Assembly (NCBI GenBank): GCA_963665215.2
Contig: CAXXWW010000008.1
Location: 62,001-126,000 of the forward strand
Reading direction: 5' to 3'
DNA: 64,000 nucleotides
Source: G963665215 sp963665215
GTDB lineage: Bacteria; Chloroflexota; Dehalococcoidia; Lucifugimonadales; CAUZJF01
Shown piece by piece: positions 33,218 through 42,189 of this stretch (the first letter of the stretch is position 1; each line of letters starts with the position of its first letter). Made by a program: the position numbers and the translations under genes. The notes below the pieces were generated by a model, which was not told the DNA's origin, made no database searches, and was given only the letters and a program-made list of their open reading frames with translations.

Positions 33218-34918
33218 ATGGTCCTGAACATTTTCCGGCCCGCTGGTTGGGAAGCCCGGTACAACGTCAAGGTACCCATGAGAGACGGCGTTCGCCTGTC
33301 GTGCGATATCTACTCGCCACGCGGCAAATCGGGGCCGTTTCCTGTGCTCCTGGTCCGGACCCCATATGACAACATGCACGAGATGTTTGTGGAGGCCGGC
33401 GAGTTCTTCGTGCAGCACGGGTACGTCTACGTGATCCAGGACGTCAGGGGCCGCAACGACTCCGACGGCGAGTTCTACCCCTGGGTCAATGAGTTTAACG
33501 ATGGCCACGATACTATCGAGTGGATCGGTGCCCAGCCCTGGTGCGACGGCAACGTAGGGATGCATGGAATCTCCTACCTGGCAAACGTCCAGTGGTACGC
33601 GGCCATGTTGGGGAGCAGCTATCTCAAGTGCATCGTGCCCCAGGCCATCGGGGACAACCTGCACGATTCACCCTTCTACCAGGGTGGCGCATTTTCGCTA
33701 GGGTTGAACGTCACCTGGGCATTTTGGGCAGGCGAGGGCCGCGTCTGGCAGAACATAGACCGGTACAACTGGCCACAGCTCTTCCATGCCCTTCCACTGA
33801 AGGATATGGCCAAGATGGCCGGCAAGGACGTAAAGTTCCTCCAGGACTGGATTGACCACCCCGACTACGACGACTACTGGAAAGCGCTGTCCGTCAAGGA
33901 GCGGTACGAAGACGTCAAGGTGCCGGTGTTGCAGATGACCGGTTGGTACGACATTTTCCCGGCAGGGGTCTTGAACAACTTCCTCGGGATGCGTGAGAAG
34001 GGCGGCTCGGAGCTGGCCAGGAACAACCAGAAAGTAGTGGTGGGCCCGTGGACCCACTTCCTCAGCACACTTACGAACGCCGGAGACGGGGACTTCGGCA
34101 GGGACTCGATAATCGACCTGCGTGAGATAGAGCTAAAGTGGTACGATCACTGGCTCAAGGGCGTCGACAACGGCATCGAGCGGGAGCCGCCACTGCGCAT
34201 ATTAGTCATGGGGACCAATGAGTGGCGAGACGAGCACGAGTGGCCCCTGGCAAGGACCAGCTTCACACCCTACTACTTCCACAGCGGCGGCGCGGCCAAC
34301 TCCTACACTGGAGACGGTGTGCTATCTACCCAGGCACCCGGCGACGAGCCGCCCGACCGGTACGACTACGATCCCGCATTCCCCACCCCCACCCTGGGCG
34401 GCAGTCCCTGCTGCAGAAATGACATAATCCCACCAGGCGCGTTCGACCAGCGAGAGGTCGAGGCCAGGAACAACATCCTTGTCTACACTTCGGAGCCTGT
34501 GCAGGAGGACCTGGAGGTCACAGGGCCCATCATCGTCAAGCTCCACGCCAGCACCGATCGCTTGGACACGGACTTCACCGCCAAGCTGACCGACGTCCAT
34601 CCCGACGGATACTCGCTAAACCTCTGCGACGGCATCATCCGGGGCCGCTACCGCGAGTCCACCGAGTACCAGAAGCTGCTCGAGCCCGGCACCGTCTACG
34701 AGTTCACTATCGACCTATGGGCCACCAGCAACCTGTTCCTGAAGGGCCACAGGATTCGTGTGGACATCGCCAGCAGCAACTTCCCCCACTTCGACCGCAA
34801 CCCCAACACGGGCCATAAATTCGCGGAGGACGCTGAGATGCAGGTGGCCCACCAGCAGGTGTTCCACGACGGGGCGCACCCGTCCCAAATTATCCTGCCG
34901 GTGATTCCCAGGGGCTAG
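33218..34918 (+). CDS. CocE/NonD-family alpha/beta hydrolase (X-Pro dipeptidyl-peptidase fold)
   Basis: A 566-residue serine hydrolase with an N-terminal alpha/beta-hydrolase domain (S15 type) and a C-terminal jelly-roll domain (PepX_C). The nucleophile is in GMHGISYLANVQW (GxSY), the acid lies in TGWYDIF and the His is in VVGPWTHFL. The VIQDVRGRNDSDGEFYPW segment is the family signature. Members hydrolyse esters, amides or acyl peptides, such as cocaine esterase and glutaryl acylase. There is no signal peptide, so it is cytoplasmic. AAGGAGG precedes the ATG. Confidence 0.9.
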   Translation: MVLNIFRPAGWEARYNVKVPMRDGVRLSCDIYSPRGKSGPFPVLLVRTPYDNMHEMFVEAGEFFVQHGYVYVIQDVRGRNDSDGEFYPWVNEFNDGHDTIEWIGAQPWCDGNVGMHGISYLANVQWYAAMLGSSYLKCIVPQAIGDNLHDSPFYQGGAFSLGLNVTWAFWAGEGRVWQNIDRYNWPQLFHALPLKDMAKMAGKDVKFLQDWIDHPDYDDYWKALSVKERYEDVKVPVLQMTGWYDIFPAGVLNNFLGMREKGGSELARNNQKVVVGPWTHFLSTLTNAGDGDFGRDSIIDLREIELKWYDHWLKGVDNGIEREPPLRILVMGTNEWRDEHEWPLARTSFTPYYFHSGGAANSYTGDGVLSTQAPGDEPPDRYDYDPAFPTPTLGGSPCCRNDIIPPGAFDQREVEARNNILVYTSEPVQEDLEVTGPIIVKLHASTDRLDTDFTAKLTDVHPDGYSLNLCDGIIRGRYRESTEYQKLLEPGTVYEFTIDLWATSNLFLKGHRIRVDIASSNFPHFDRNPNTGHKFAEDAEMQVAHQQVFHDGAHPSQIILPVIPRG

Positions 34919-35947
34919 TGTTAGCCAAGTTTGTCTGAGCGAAGTGTCACCCTGAGCCCCGGATACATCGGAGCGAAGGCCGGCCCGGGTACCTCCCGCC
35001 GAAAAGCGAGGGTCCTGATATGGTCCCTAAAGTCCAGCCGCGAATGCGGAGTGGAACGTGTCGACGCCCGCCGTCAGCTCGCCGGCGCTCCGCCTCAAGA
35101 TTGCGATCGCACTGGCAAAGCTGGCGAAGCCGGTCTGGACAAAGCCCTCGCCTATCACCTTCAACCTGTGCCCCTCACCTCCAGGTCCGCCCTCACCAGT
35201 AATAAGCCACCGCGAGACGGCTTTCCTCGTCGATCTGGACAGACGCGCAGATCGGCAGACTGAGCGCTAGCCAGTCATCGATCTGCCCGCTCCGTTGCCA
35301 ACAACCCATCATCGTAGAGTCTGCAAACGACCATAGCCGACGCCACGCGGGCACTAGCGAGCCGAGCTCGGCTATATAGCGACGATGATGCGACACAGCT
35401 GACGCGGTTGCTCCCACCAACGATCCCTCCGTTCTAGCTTATTTGCATCTATTCACAAAGCGGATTCAATGTTTCAATAGAGGGACATAAATGTGATGCC
35501 CTCCACGGGTACGTCCCATACATCCCACAACATTGGCGGTTCTCGCCCTATGTCGCGCATGAGTAACCCCGTTCGTCGCATGAAAGACCAAACCGTCGGA
35601 TAAACGTCTATTGTGAATGGCTTCACGGGTGGGATTCGCCGCTTTTCTCCAGGCGCTTTCTACCATCATGGCTGGGCGGTCGCCGCGAAAGCCGGGACGT
35701 CTTGAGGCGCGTTCCGCCCGGAAGCGTAGGGACTTATTCCTCCGCCGCATGCGAGATCAGTAATCCCCCTGAGTCCGGAGGGTTTCGCCTAGAGCCTTGA
35801 CAGGATGTGCCCGATACGATACCCTACGCTGGCCCCAAGACATTGAGCCGAATGCACTGAGCCGAAGAGCGGAAGCTGGTTCGCCAGGGGAAGCTTGAGG
35901 GCAATGAGTAGATAGGCAAGGTTTCTTGGGGCGTCTGTTTTTGGGCC
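34919..35947. other. About 1 kb without a supported gene
   Basis: No frame here has a good start, ribosome-binding site and family match. Short frames on both strands, such as the minus-strand stretch at 35193-35420, have moderately protein-like composition and may be remains of dead genes. No inverted-repeat ends or RNA genes were recognised. Confidence 0.4.
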
Positions 35948-36889
35948 TCAGGGCTTGGAATCCGGCTTCAGTACCGCTATGAAGGGCAGGTTGCGGTACT
36001 TCTCCAGATAGTCTAGGCCGTATCCCACCAGGAACTCGTCGGGCACCTCGAATCCTGTATAACGAATCGGCACGTCCGCAAGCCTCCTGACCCTCTTGTC
36101 CAGCAGGGCGCACACCTCGACGGAAGCAGGCCCCTTAGTCCTGAGGTGGTCAATCAGCAGGTTTAGCGTCATGCCCGTGTCGACGATATCCTCCAGGAGT
36201 ATCACGTCTTGCCCTGAGAGATTCATGTCCAGGTCCTTGGTTATTCTCACCCCTTGCTGGCTCCCTTCGGCGTAGTGAGAGATGGACAGGAAATCGATCC
36301 CAATGGGCAGCGAGATCTCACGCATCAGGTCCGCCATGAAGCACCCCATTCCCCTCTGCACCCCTACCAGCACGGGCTGGCTGTCCCTGTAGTCCTGAGA
36401 TATCTGGAGTCCCATCTTGGCGACCCGCATACGTATCTGCTTTGCGGTGAACAGGATCCTGTCGATGCCCTTCACCTCGGCCTTTGCCAGCGGCCCGAAC
36501 CCGAATTTGGCCAGCAGGCGGTGAAAGTCACGCCTGTACAGGAGCTTGATGTTTACCTCAGGGTACTGCTCTCTCATATGGCGGATCTTGCGGTTCTTCT
36601 CGGTGACAAGGCTCTGCTTCATCGTGGTCAGTTCCACGTAGAGGTCCAGGTCTGTCAAGTAGAAGTCCGGGGTTAGCATCTCCACGACCCTGTCCCCCTG
36701 CCACATTAGAGGGAATGAGCGAGGCTCGTAGTCCCACCTCACGCCGTAGAAATCAAGAATCTGGGCGAACTCCCTTTCGCTGGGATGGGCGAACGCTTCA
36801 GATTCCGCCCGCGGCCTGTCTGTCTCCTCTGCGGTGACCAGTTCGGCACTGGGCCGTTTAGAAGGGTACGCACCTTCAGCTCTGTCCAT
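35948..36889 (-). CDS. hpt: Hypoxanthine phosphoribosyltransferase fused to a PD-(D/E)XK-like domain
   Basis: 313 residues in two parts. Residues about 142-313 are a purine phosphoribosyltransferase: VGVQRGMGCFMADLMRE, then the PRPP loop VILLEDIVDTGMT (229-241) and the base-binding VPDEFLVGYGLDY. It salvages hypoxanthine/guanine with PRPP. Residues about 36-125 form a second domain with the order of a PD-(D/E)XK nuclease: a helix with E55 (YEP), TPDF (73-76), a strand YVELTT with E86, and downstream K98/K101 (EKNRK), then a strand IKLLYRRDF. The canonical Lys after E-x is replaced by Thr, so catalysis is doubtful. The ATG at 36889 has AAGGAGGG before it, and the longer upstream frame is non-coding. 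The N-terminal 35 residues look disordered. Confidence 0.88.
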   Translation of the reverse strand: MDRAEGAYPSKRPSAELVTAEETDRPRAESEAFAHPSEREFAQILDFYGVRWDYEPRSFPLMWQGDRVVEMLTPDFYLTDLDLYVELTTMKQSLVTEKNRKIRHMREQYPEVNIKLLYRRDFHRLLAKFGFGPLAKAEVKGIDRILFTAKQIRMRVAKMGLQISQDYRDSQPVLVGVQRGMGCFMADLMREISLPIGIDFLSISHYAEGSQQGVRITKDLDMNLSGQDVILLEDIVDTGMTLNLLIDHLRTKGPASVEVCALLDKRVRRLADVPIRYTGFEVPDEFLVGYGLDYLEKYRNLPFIAVLKPDSKP

Positions 36890-36906
36890 TCGCGCTCCCT
36901 CCTTCT

Positions 36907-37173
36907 CTACCTCTTCCGGCGCCGCCTGCCCCACCTCGCCAGGGTCATCAGCTTGCCCGGGCCGAACGTTGCGCCCGACCCACCAACGGCAGGCTTGACG
37001 AAGCTTTGCGAAAGCGCTGAGACGATCTCCGCTCCATGAGTCATGGTCCGCCTGGCCGCCCTTATTGTCGCCGACACCTTTCGGTACAGAATCAACGTCA
37101 GCAACGGCCCCACCAGCAGGAAGGAGATGAAGGCAATATCTCTCACCATCGCGATTATTTCTGTTGGGCTCAA
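36907..37173 (-). CDS. Small single-span membrane protein
   Basis: 88 residues with one N-terminal membrane helix (IAFISFLLVGPLLTLILY) and a long basic cytoplasmic tail ending RWGRRRRKR. The start is TTG at 37173. An internal ATG (MVRDIAF) is the alternative. It lies 17 bases upstream of the hpt-fusion start and shares an extended -10 promoter with it, so they are probably cotranscribed. No family is recognised. Confidence 0.6.
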   Translation of the reverse strand: MSPTEIIAMVRDIAFISFLLVGPLLTLILYRKVSATIRAARRTMTHGAEIVSALSQSFVKPAVGGSGATFGPGKLMTLARWGRRRRKR

Positions 37174-37203
37174 TTGGGCTCACCGGCAGGGGTCGTCGCC
37201 CGT

Positions 37204-37212
37204 AATATAACA
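37204..37212 (-). promoter_or_regulatory. Extended -10 promoter of the membrane protein-hpt operon
   Basis: On the minus strand TGTTATATT (TGnTATATT) lies about 30 bases before the TTG start at 37173. No convincing -35 is seen. Confidence 0.45.
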
Positions 37213-37213
37213 C

Positions 37214-37516
37214 AGGGGAGACGTCCAGCCCGGGTCAGCGGCGCGGCGCCTTTTTGCCCACCGCGATCAGAAACATTGCGCATTGGATCGAGCGCGTGCC
37301 TGGGGTCCATGAGCCGGCCGCCGGCGTGCTTGGTCCCGTCGTGGTATCGCCGCGCAGCTTCAGTATCGCTGTTGCTCACATCTGATAAGTCACGGAGTTC
37401 GAGGGCGCGGGATGACCGCGAGTCGCTCGGTGGGCCTCAGGTTCCGGGTCGTTGTGGCCCCGCGTGAACGAAGCGGCGATGGAGGTGATGATTGCCTGCC
37501 TCCCGTAACACCGGCC
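37214..37516. other. No supported gene
   Basis: About 300 bases between the hpt operon promoter and the debranching-enzyme fragment. Only short shadow-like frames are present. Confidence 0.4.
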
Positions 37517-37736
37517 TCATTTGATGGCGACGACGTGGATGTCGCCGTCTCTGCGGGCCACGTTGATGCCCACGTCATTGTCGTAGCGTCGCAGCACCAG
37601 GTCTAACGAAGCCGCGCCGACTTTGAGGTTCCTGATCTCTAGCTCCTGAATGAAGCCCGGCAGAGCCGGATGCGCGAAGCGTATCTCCCCATCGGGTGCG
37701 TGAATGGATAGCCCCAAGCAGGCTTGCAGCAGGCTG
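37517..37736 (-). pseudogene. C-terminal fragment of an amylo-alpha-1,6-glucosidase-like gene
   Basis: Immediately after the GH15 stop, the minus strand encodes LLQACLGLSIHAPDGEIRFA, LPGFIQELEIRNLKVGAASL and VLRRYDNDVGINVARRDGD. That is the C-terminal end typical of glycogen-debranching (GDE-type) enzymes. Only about 70 residues remain and there is no start codon, so this is the tail of a gene whose body has been deleted. Confidence 0.65.
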
Positions 37737-39557
37737 CTAGACCCCGCCGCCCAGCGCCTTGTCCAGGTTATATGCCGCGCTGATGAGCCCGAGATGGGTG
37801 AAGGCCTGAGGGAAGTTGCCCAACGCCTCTCCAGATGGGCCGATCTCCTCAGAGTATAGTCCGACATGGTTCGAATATCCAAGCATCCTCTCGAATATGA
37901 ACCTGGACTCGTCCAGCCGGCCGGCGCGGGTCAACGCCTCCACCAGCCAGAAGGTGCACATCGAGAAGCTGCCCTCCTGCTGCCCCCCCCGTCCGTCTCG
38001 CGCGGCCCGGCCCACGTCATAGCGGTTCACCAGGCCGTCGCTGGTCAGGTCGCTCAGCACGGCGTCGATGGTGGAAAGCATGCGAGGGTCGGTCGGCGAC
38101 ATGAAAAACACCAGGGACATCATCAGCATGGAGGCGTCCAGCACGTCAGAGTCGAAGTACTGGACAAACGCCTTCCGCTGCGGACTCCATCCGCGCTCCA
38201 AGATCGTCTCGTAGATGGCGTCTCGCTCCTGCAACCACAGCGCTCGGTTCGCCGGGAATGACCGTTTGTCGGCCAGCCGCAGGGCGCGGTCCAGAGCTAC
38301 CCAGCACATCAGCTTCGAGAAGACGAACTGCTGCTGTCCTCCCCTGACCTCCCAAATCCCTTCGTCTGGCTGGGTCCAGTTGTTGGCCACCCAGTCCGCC
38401 ATCCTTCTGAGGTGCTGCCAGAGGTCGTAGGAGATGGGCGACCCGTATTTGTTGTAGAGGTATACCGAGTCCATTAGCTCCCCGAAGATGTCGAGCTGCA
38501 CCTGGTGATGGGCGCTGTTGCCGACCCGCACCGGCCGCGAGCCTCGATAGCCGTCAAGATGGTCCAAAGTCTCTTCGTGGATCGTGTGAGTTCCGTCCAG
38601 ACGGTACATTATTTGCGGGGTCCCATCCGGGGTCAGCTCGTTGGCACGGGCCTCGAGCCATTTCATGAACTGGCCCGCCTCTTCCATAAGGCCAACGCGC
38701 ATGAATCCATATATAGTAAAGGCGGCATCTCTCAGCCAGGTGAAGCGATAGTCCCAGTTACGCGAGCCACCGATCCACTCCGGCAGGCTACAGGTGGGCG
38801 CGGCGACTATGGCGCCGGTGGGCGCAAAGGTCAGTAGCTTTAGGGTCAGCACGGACCGGTACACCATCTCGCGCCAGCGGCCCTTATACGTGCATCGGCT
38901 TAGCCACCTCCTCCAGTAGCTAACGGTCTCGTTGAAGAGGAGACGGGCATCCTCCTCGTTTACAGCCATCGGTTCGGGGATTCCTTCATCCATCACGTAC
39001 ATGGCCACGCTCAGACGCTCCCCAGCCGACAGGTCGAACTCCATGACCACGCCCCCCTCCCGGATGTCGTATGGCCCAGGCAGGGAGAGGCCTAGCTTCT
39101 CACCACTTTCAGACTCGAAGACGACCCCCCACTCCGTAGATGTGACTCGATGGGAGCCTCGGGCATAGTTGAACGCGGGAAAGCACTCTAGTTGCATCCG
39201 CTGGGTGCCGCGCACGCCGGTCACCCTGCGTACGATCATGGGGAGGCGCGGGCGGCCCGCTCTGGCGGGCACTCCCCCCGGCGGCATAAAGTCCTCAAGG
39301 AGGGCGACCCCGTCTGAGCTCGAGAAGTAGGTCATCAGCACATTGGTATCCGGGTGGTAGAGCTGCCGCTGGACGCCCTCCCCCGCACCGCAGATCTTGA
39401 AGTAGCCACCCTTCTTGTCATCCAGGATGGACGCGAAGACGCTGGGGGAGTCGAAATGTGGTAGGCAGCACCAGTCGAGGGAGCCATCGGTGCCGACCAA
39501 GGCGACGGTGTGCAGGTCTCCGATAATTCCGTAGTCCTCGATGGGTTTGTAGCTCAT
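37737..39557 (-). CDS. Glycoside hydrolase family 15 (glucoamylase/trehalase-type)
   Basis: A 606-residue cytoplasmic glycosidase. The N-terminus (MSYKPIEDYGIIGDLHTVAL) is the beta-sandwich domain. The (alpha/alpha)6 catalytic barrel contains GSRNWDYRFTWLRDAAFT, the general acid Glu in PDEGIWEVRG and the base Glu in LYSEEIGPSGEALGNFPQAF. These are the hallmarks of bacterial GH15, which act on alpha-1,4-glucans or trehalose. GGGGAG precedes the ATG. A relic of a debranching enzyme directly follows, so a glucan-degrading gene pair once stood here. Confidence 0.92.
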   Translation of the reverse strand: MSYKPIEDYGIIGDLHTVALVGTDGSLDWCCLPHFDSPSVFASILDDKKGGYFKICGAGEGVQRQLYHPDTNVLMTYFSSSDGVALLEDFMPPGGVPARAGRPRLPMIVRRVTGVRGTQRMQLECFPAFNYARGSHRVTSTEWGVVFESESGEKLGLSLPGPYDIREGGVVMEFDLSAGERLSVAMYVMDEGIPEPMAVNEEDARLLFNETVSYWRRWLSRCTYKGRWREMVYRSVLTLKLLTFAPTGAIVAAPTCSLPEWIGGSRNWDYRFTWLRDAAFTIYGFMRVGLMEEAGQFMKWLEARANELTPDGTPQIMYRLDGTHTIHEETLDHLDGYRGSRPVRVGNSAHHQVQLDIFGELMDSVYLYNKYGSPISYDLWQHLRRMADWVANNWTQPDEGIWEVRGGQQQFVFSKLMCWVALDRALRLADKRSFPANRALWLQERDAIYETILERGWSPQRKAFVQYFDSDVLDASMLMMSLVFFMSPTDPRMLSTIDAVLSDLTSDGLVNRYDVGRAARDGRGGQQEGSFSMCTFWLVEALTRAGRLDESRFIFERMLGYSNHVGLYSEEIGPSGEALGNFPQAFTHLGLISAAYNLDKALGGGV

Positions 39558-39620
39558 GATCGCTCCCCGCCGTTGGTCTCTCTCTGCCTGCTATTACCAG
39601 GGAACAGCCCCAACGGGTTT

Positions 39621-39626
39621 ATTATA
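39621..39626 (-). promoter_or_regulatory. -10 box upstream of the GH15 gene
   Basis: GGTATAATAAA on the minus strand places a perfect TATAAT about 64 bases before the GH15 ATG. No good -35 is seen in the GC-rich upstream sequence. Confidence 0.4.
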
Positions 39627-39832
39627 CCGTGCCGCCGCCGCGTAGAGCATCGGGCTGATCAGCCCCCGTCGGCTCGGGTGAGATGGGCGCAACCTGGGGC
39701 CTGCACCCATGCGAGATGGGGCTCACCCCCATTGAACCCGTATTCCCCATTTAGCTCAAACAAGTGATGCGGTAAATAGGCAACTTTCTTGCTTTTCTAG
39801 TCGTTACATGAATCTCTTAGCCGTATTTCAGA

Positions 39833-39838
39833 TATAAT
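39833..39838 (+). promoter_or_regulatory. -10 box of the second-type IS1380 transposase gene
   Basis: TATAAT in TTTCAGATATAATACATG, 57 bases before the transposase ATG, in unusually AT-rich DNA. The AT-rich stretch marks the left part of the mobile element. Confidence 0.4.
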
Positions 39839-39894
39839 ACATGCAATAAGTTGGCTATTTCAGATAACTTGCGTACCGACATTGGAGGCACCCG

Positions 39895-41226
39895 ATGGGT
39901 GACGGCGACAAGACCCCTCTCCGACTCCAGTTCAACCCCAAAGTCCGTCTGGAGTTTCACGGTGCCACCATCACTTCCGACGCCGGACTCTTGCCCATTC
40001 GAGAGCTGGATGATGCCCTGGGCCTTACCCCCATAGCCTCCGACTATCTCCAGGAAAGCCGTACCGGCCGCAACATCCGCCACCACCTGGTCCCTCTGCT
40101 CCGCCAGTCCATCTACAGCCGCTTGGCCGGCTACGATGACACCAACGATGCAGAACGTCTTTCCCAAGACCCAGCCATGAGAGTTGTCGTGGGCTGGCAA
40201 GGCTCAGACCGCAACGCCGCCAGGACCAACACCATGAGCCGTTTTGAGACGGAGACTCTGACTCAAGAGGACAACCTAAAGGGGCTGGCCCTGATGAATC
40301 CCCAGTGGGTGGAGCTGGCCATGGCTCACACTCCACACCGGCGAGTGATTCTGGACATGGACAGTTCGGAGAGTCCAGTGCATGGTCAGCAGGAAGGAGC
40401 CGCCTACAACGGGCACTTCGAGTGTGTCTGCTATCATCCCCTCTTTCTGTTCAACCAGTTTGGGGATTGCGAAGGAGCGACGCTACGACCCGGAAACGTG
40501 CATAGTGCCGATGGCTGGCAGGAACTCCTTGAGCCGGTGGTGAAAGGATACCAGAAGAAAGGACTGCGGTTGCTGTTCCGGGGTGACGCTGCTTTTGCCA
40601 AGCCGGAGCTATACGAGTATCTGGAACAAGGAAAGATCGGGTACGCCATCCGGCTTCCCGCCAATCAGGTAATTCAGGAGCAGATCCAACCCTTGCTGGA
40701 GCGTCCTACCGAATGGCCGTCCCGGGAGCCTATCGTCTCCTACCATGACTTTGCCTATCAGGCCCAGAGTTGGCACTTGCCCAGGCGAGTGGTGGCTAAA
40801 GTAGAGTGGCATCAGGGGGAGCTATTTCCCAGGGTTGGTTTCATCGTGACCAACCTGAGCTATCCACCCAAAGGGATAGTCCGCTTTTACAATGGCCGTG
40901 GCACGGCGGAGCAGTGGATCAAGGAGGGCAAGTACGCCCTGAACTGGACCCGGCTTTCCTGCCACAAGTTCGTGGCCAACCAGGTGAGACTATGGCTGTT
41001 CGTCCTGACTTACAACCTGGGCAACTTTATGAGAAGGCTGGTGTTGCCGGAGGATATGAAGCACTGGACTCTGACCAGTCTTCAGACCAGGCTGATCAAG
41101 ACGGGTGGGCGACTGGTACGCCACGCAAGGAGGCTGGTGTTTCAGCTTGCCGAGGTGCTGGTAACCAGGGAAATGCTGACCGGGATACTAGAACGGATCA
41201 GCCGGCTTCGGCTGGCACCTGGCTAG
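39895..41226 (+). CDS. IS1380-family transposase, second type
   Basis: A 443-residue DDE transposase clearly different from copies A-D. It shows ILDMDSSESPVHGQQEGAAY (first Asp region), YHPLFLFNQFGDC, LLFRGDAAFAKPELYEYLE (second Asp) and RGTAEQWIKEGKYALNWTRL (Glu region). GGAGG stands before the ATG. The frame is intact. I could not fix the element ends or a TSD: GTATTTC motifs near 39820 and 41250 are direct, not inverted. Confidence 0.9.
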   Translation: MGDGDKTPLRLQFNPKVRLEFHGATITSDAGLLPIRELDDALGLTPIASDYLQESRTGRNIRHHLVPLLRQSIYSRLAGYDDTNDAERLSQDPAMRVVVGWQGSDRNAARTNTMSRFETETLTQEDNLKGLALMNPQWVELAMAHTPHRRVILDMDSSESPVHGQQEGAAYNGHFECVCYHPLFLFNQFGDCEGATLRPGNVHSADGWQELLEPVVKGYQKKGLRLLFRGDAAFAKPELYEYLEQGKIGYAIRLPANQVIQEQIQPLLERPTEWPSREPIVSYHDFAYQAQSWHLPRRVVAKVEWHQGELFPRVGFIVTNLSYPPKGIVRFYNGRGTAEQWIKEGKYALNWTRLSCHKFVANQVRLWLFVLTYNLGNFMRRLVLPEDMKHWTLTSLQTRLIKTGGRLVRHARRLVFQLAEVLVTREMLTGILERISRLRLAPG

Positions 41227-42189
41227 CCTGCTTTGAGAGCACAGGTATTTCGGACAGTTATGGGGTCGTCCGGGGTAAATAGACCACCCCGAGGGAGACG
41301 CTTGGGCAGGGGCAGGCAATTCTAGACTTTTACGCTCGTCAGGGGGGTGGTTACCCTATGGGAGTGGGTCAGTTGAGTGAATCGGATGCAGTTGACGCCC
41401 TCAGGCTGCCCTTTTATAGTTCGAGCCATCCCACAGGGTCACATGGTTGGAGGAATCAGTTTGATCTGGGCAATCCCGACTGGGATGTGGAGGGGGGGCA
41501 AGTTGTAGATGTCCCGCCACAGGTCGAAGGCTCTCTGCACCCAGTCTGAGGGTGAAGAGCGATGCCCCGCCGTTGTGTCTAGGGGTGGTCTATGGCCCCA
41601 CGGGGAGCAGTTTCTCAACATTGTGTTGGGCAGGCCGTCAAGAGCGGCCGGTCTATGGCTATCTGAGCGTTTCTCTTGCCGGCTGACGTCTTCCTCCAAT
41701 CGTTTTCCTCAACTCCAACCGTGAGGCCGCGTCAGCACGTGGCCATCTGCCTTGGCAACGCGGTCCGGGAACTGGCTGTCGCTGCACAGGTCTCGGGCCT
41801 ATGGTGAAGTGCCCCGACGCCGCGCTGCGGAGACGCCGCTATAGAGCTCGAACCGATCAACAACTTCCCGCGCTACTCCAGGGGAGTCGCCAAGGTCAAT
41901 CTTGGAGAGTACGACTTCTCCAGCGCCCACGGCCAGCGCCGGGATTCCAGACCCTAATCCCAAGTCCGCTAATGGTAAGGCCACAATCATTATCGCTCCG
42001 AATATCCTCATTTGCCACTTACCTTTCATGCAGGATCTGCCAGCTTAATGAACAATCTAACTTCCTTGTAGCTAGAGGACGGCGGATGCATTGATTAAGG
42101 TCGACCCCAACCGAAGTAAGGAATAAAATAACCCTCGTCTCCCTTCCCCGACCAAGGGAGCTATCAAGCAGGGAAAGGTTTGCCGACTC
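41227..42189. other. Nearly 1 kb without a firmly supported gene
   Basis: It begins with the probable right end of the IS1380-type element. Two minus-strand frames are faintly protein-like. 41439-41699 includes WVQRAFDLWRDIYNLPPLHI and may be a fragment. 41799-42011 starts MRIFGAIMIVALPLADLGLG and could be a small exported peptide, but neither has a good ribosome-binding site. No RNA genes were recognised. Confidence 0.4.

Noticed and set aside
35466..35750. 94-residue minus-strand ORF in the gene-poor region
   Set aside because: Arg/His-rich composition, no ribosome-binding site and no recognisable pattern.
36890..37213. Extension of the HPRT fusion to 421 residues
   Set aside because: The upstream part overlaps the small membrane-protein gene in another frame, and a strong ribosome-binding site marks ATG 36889.
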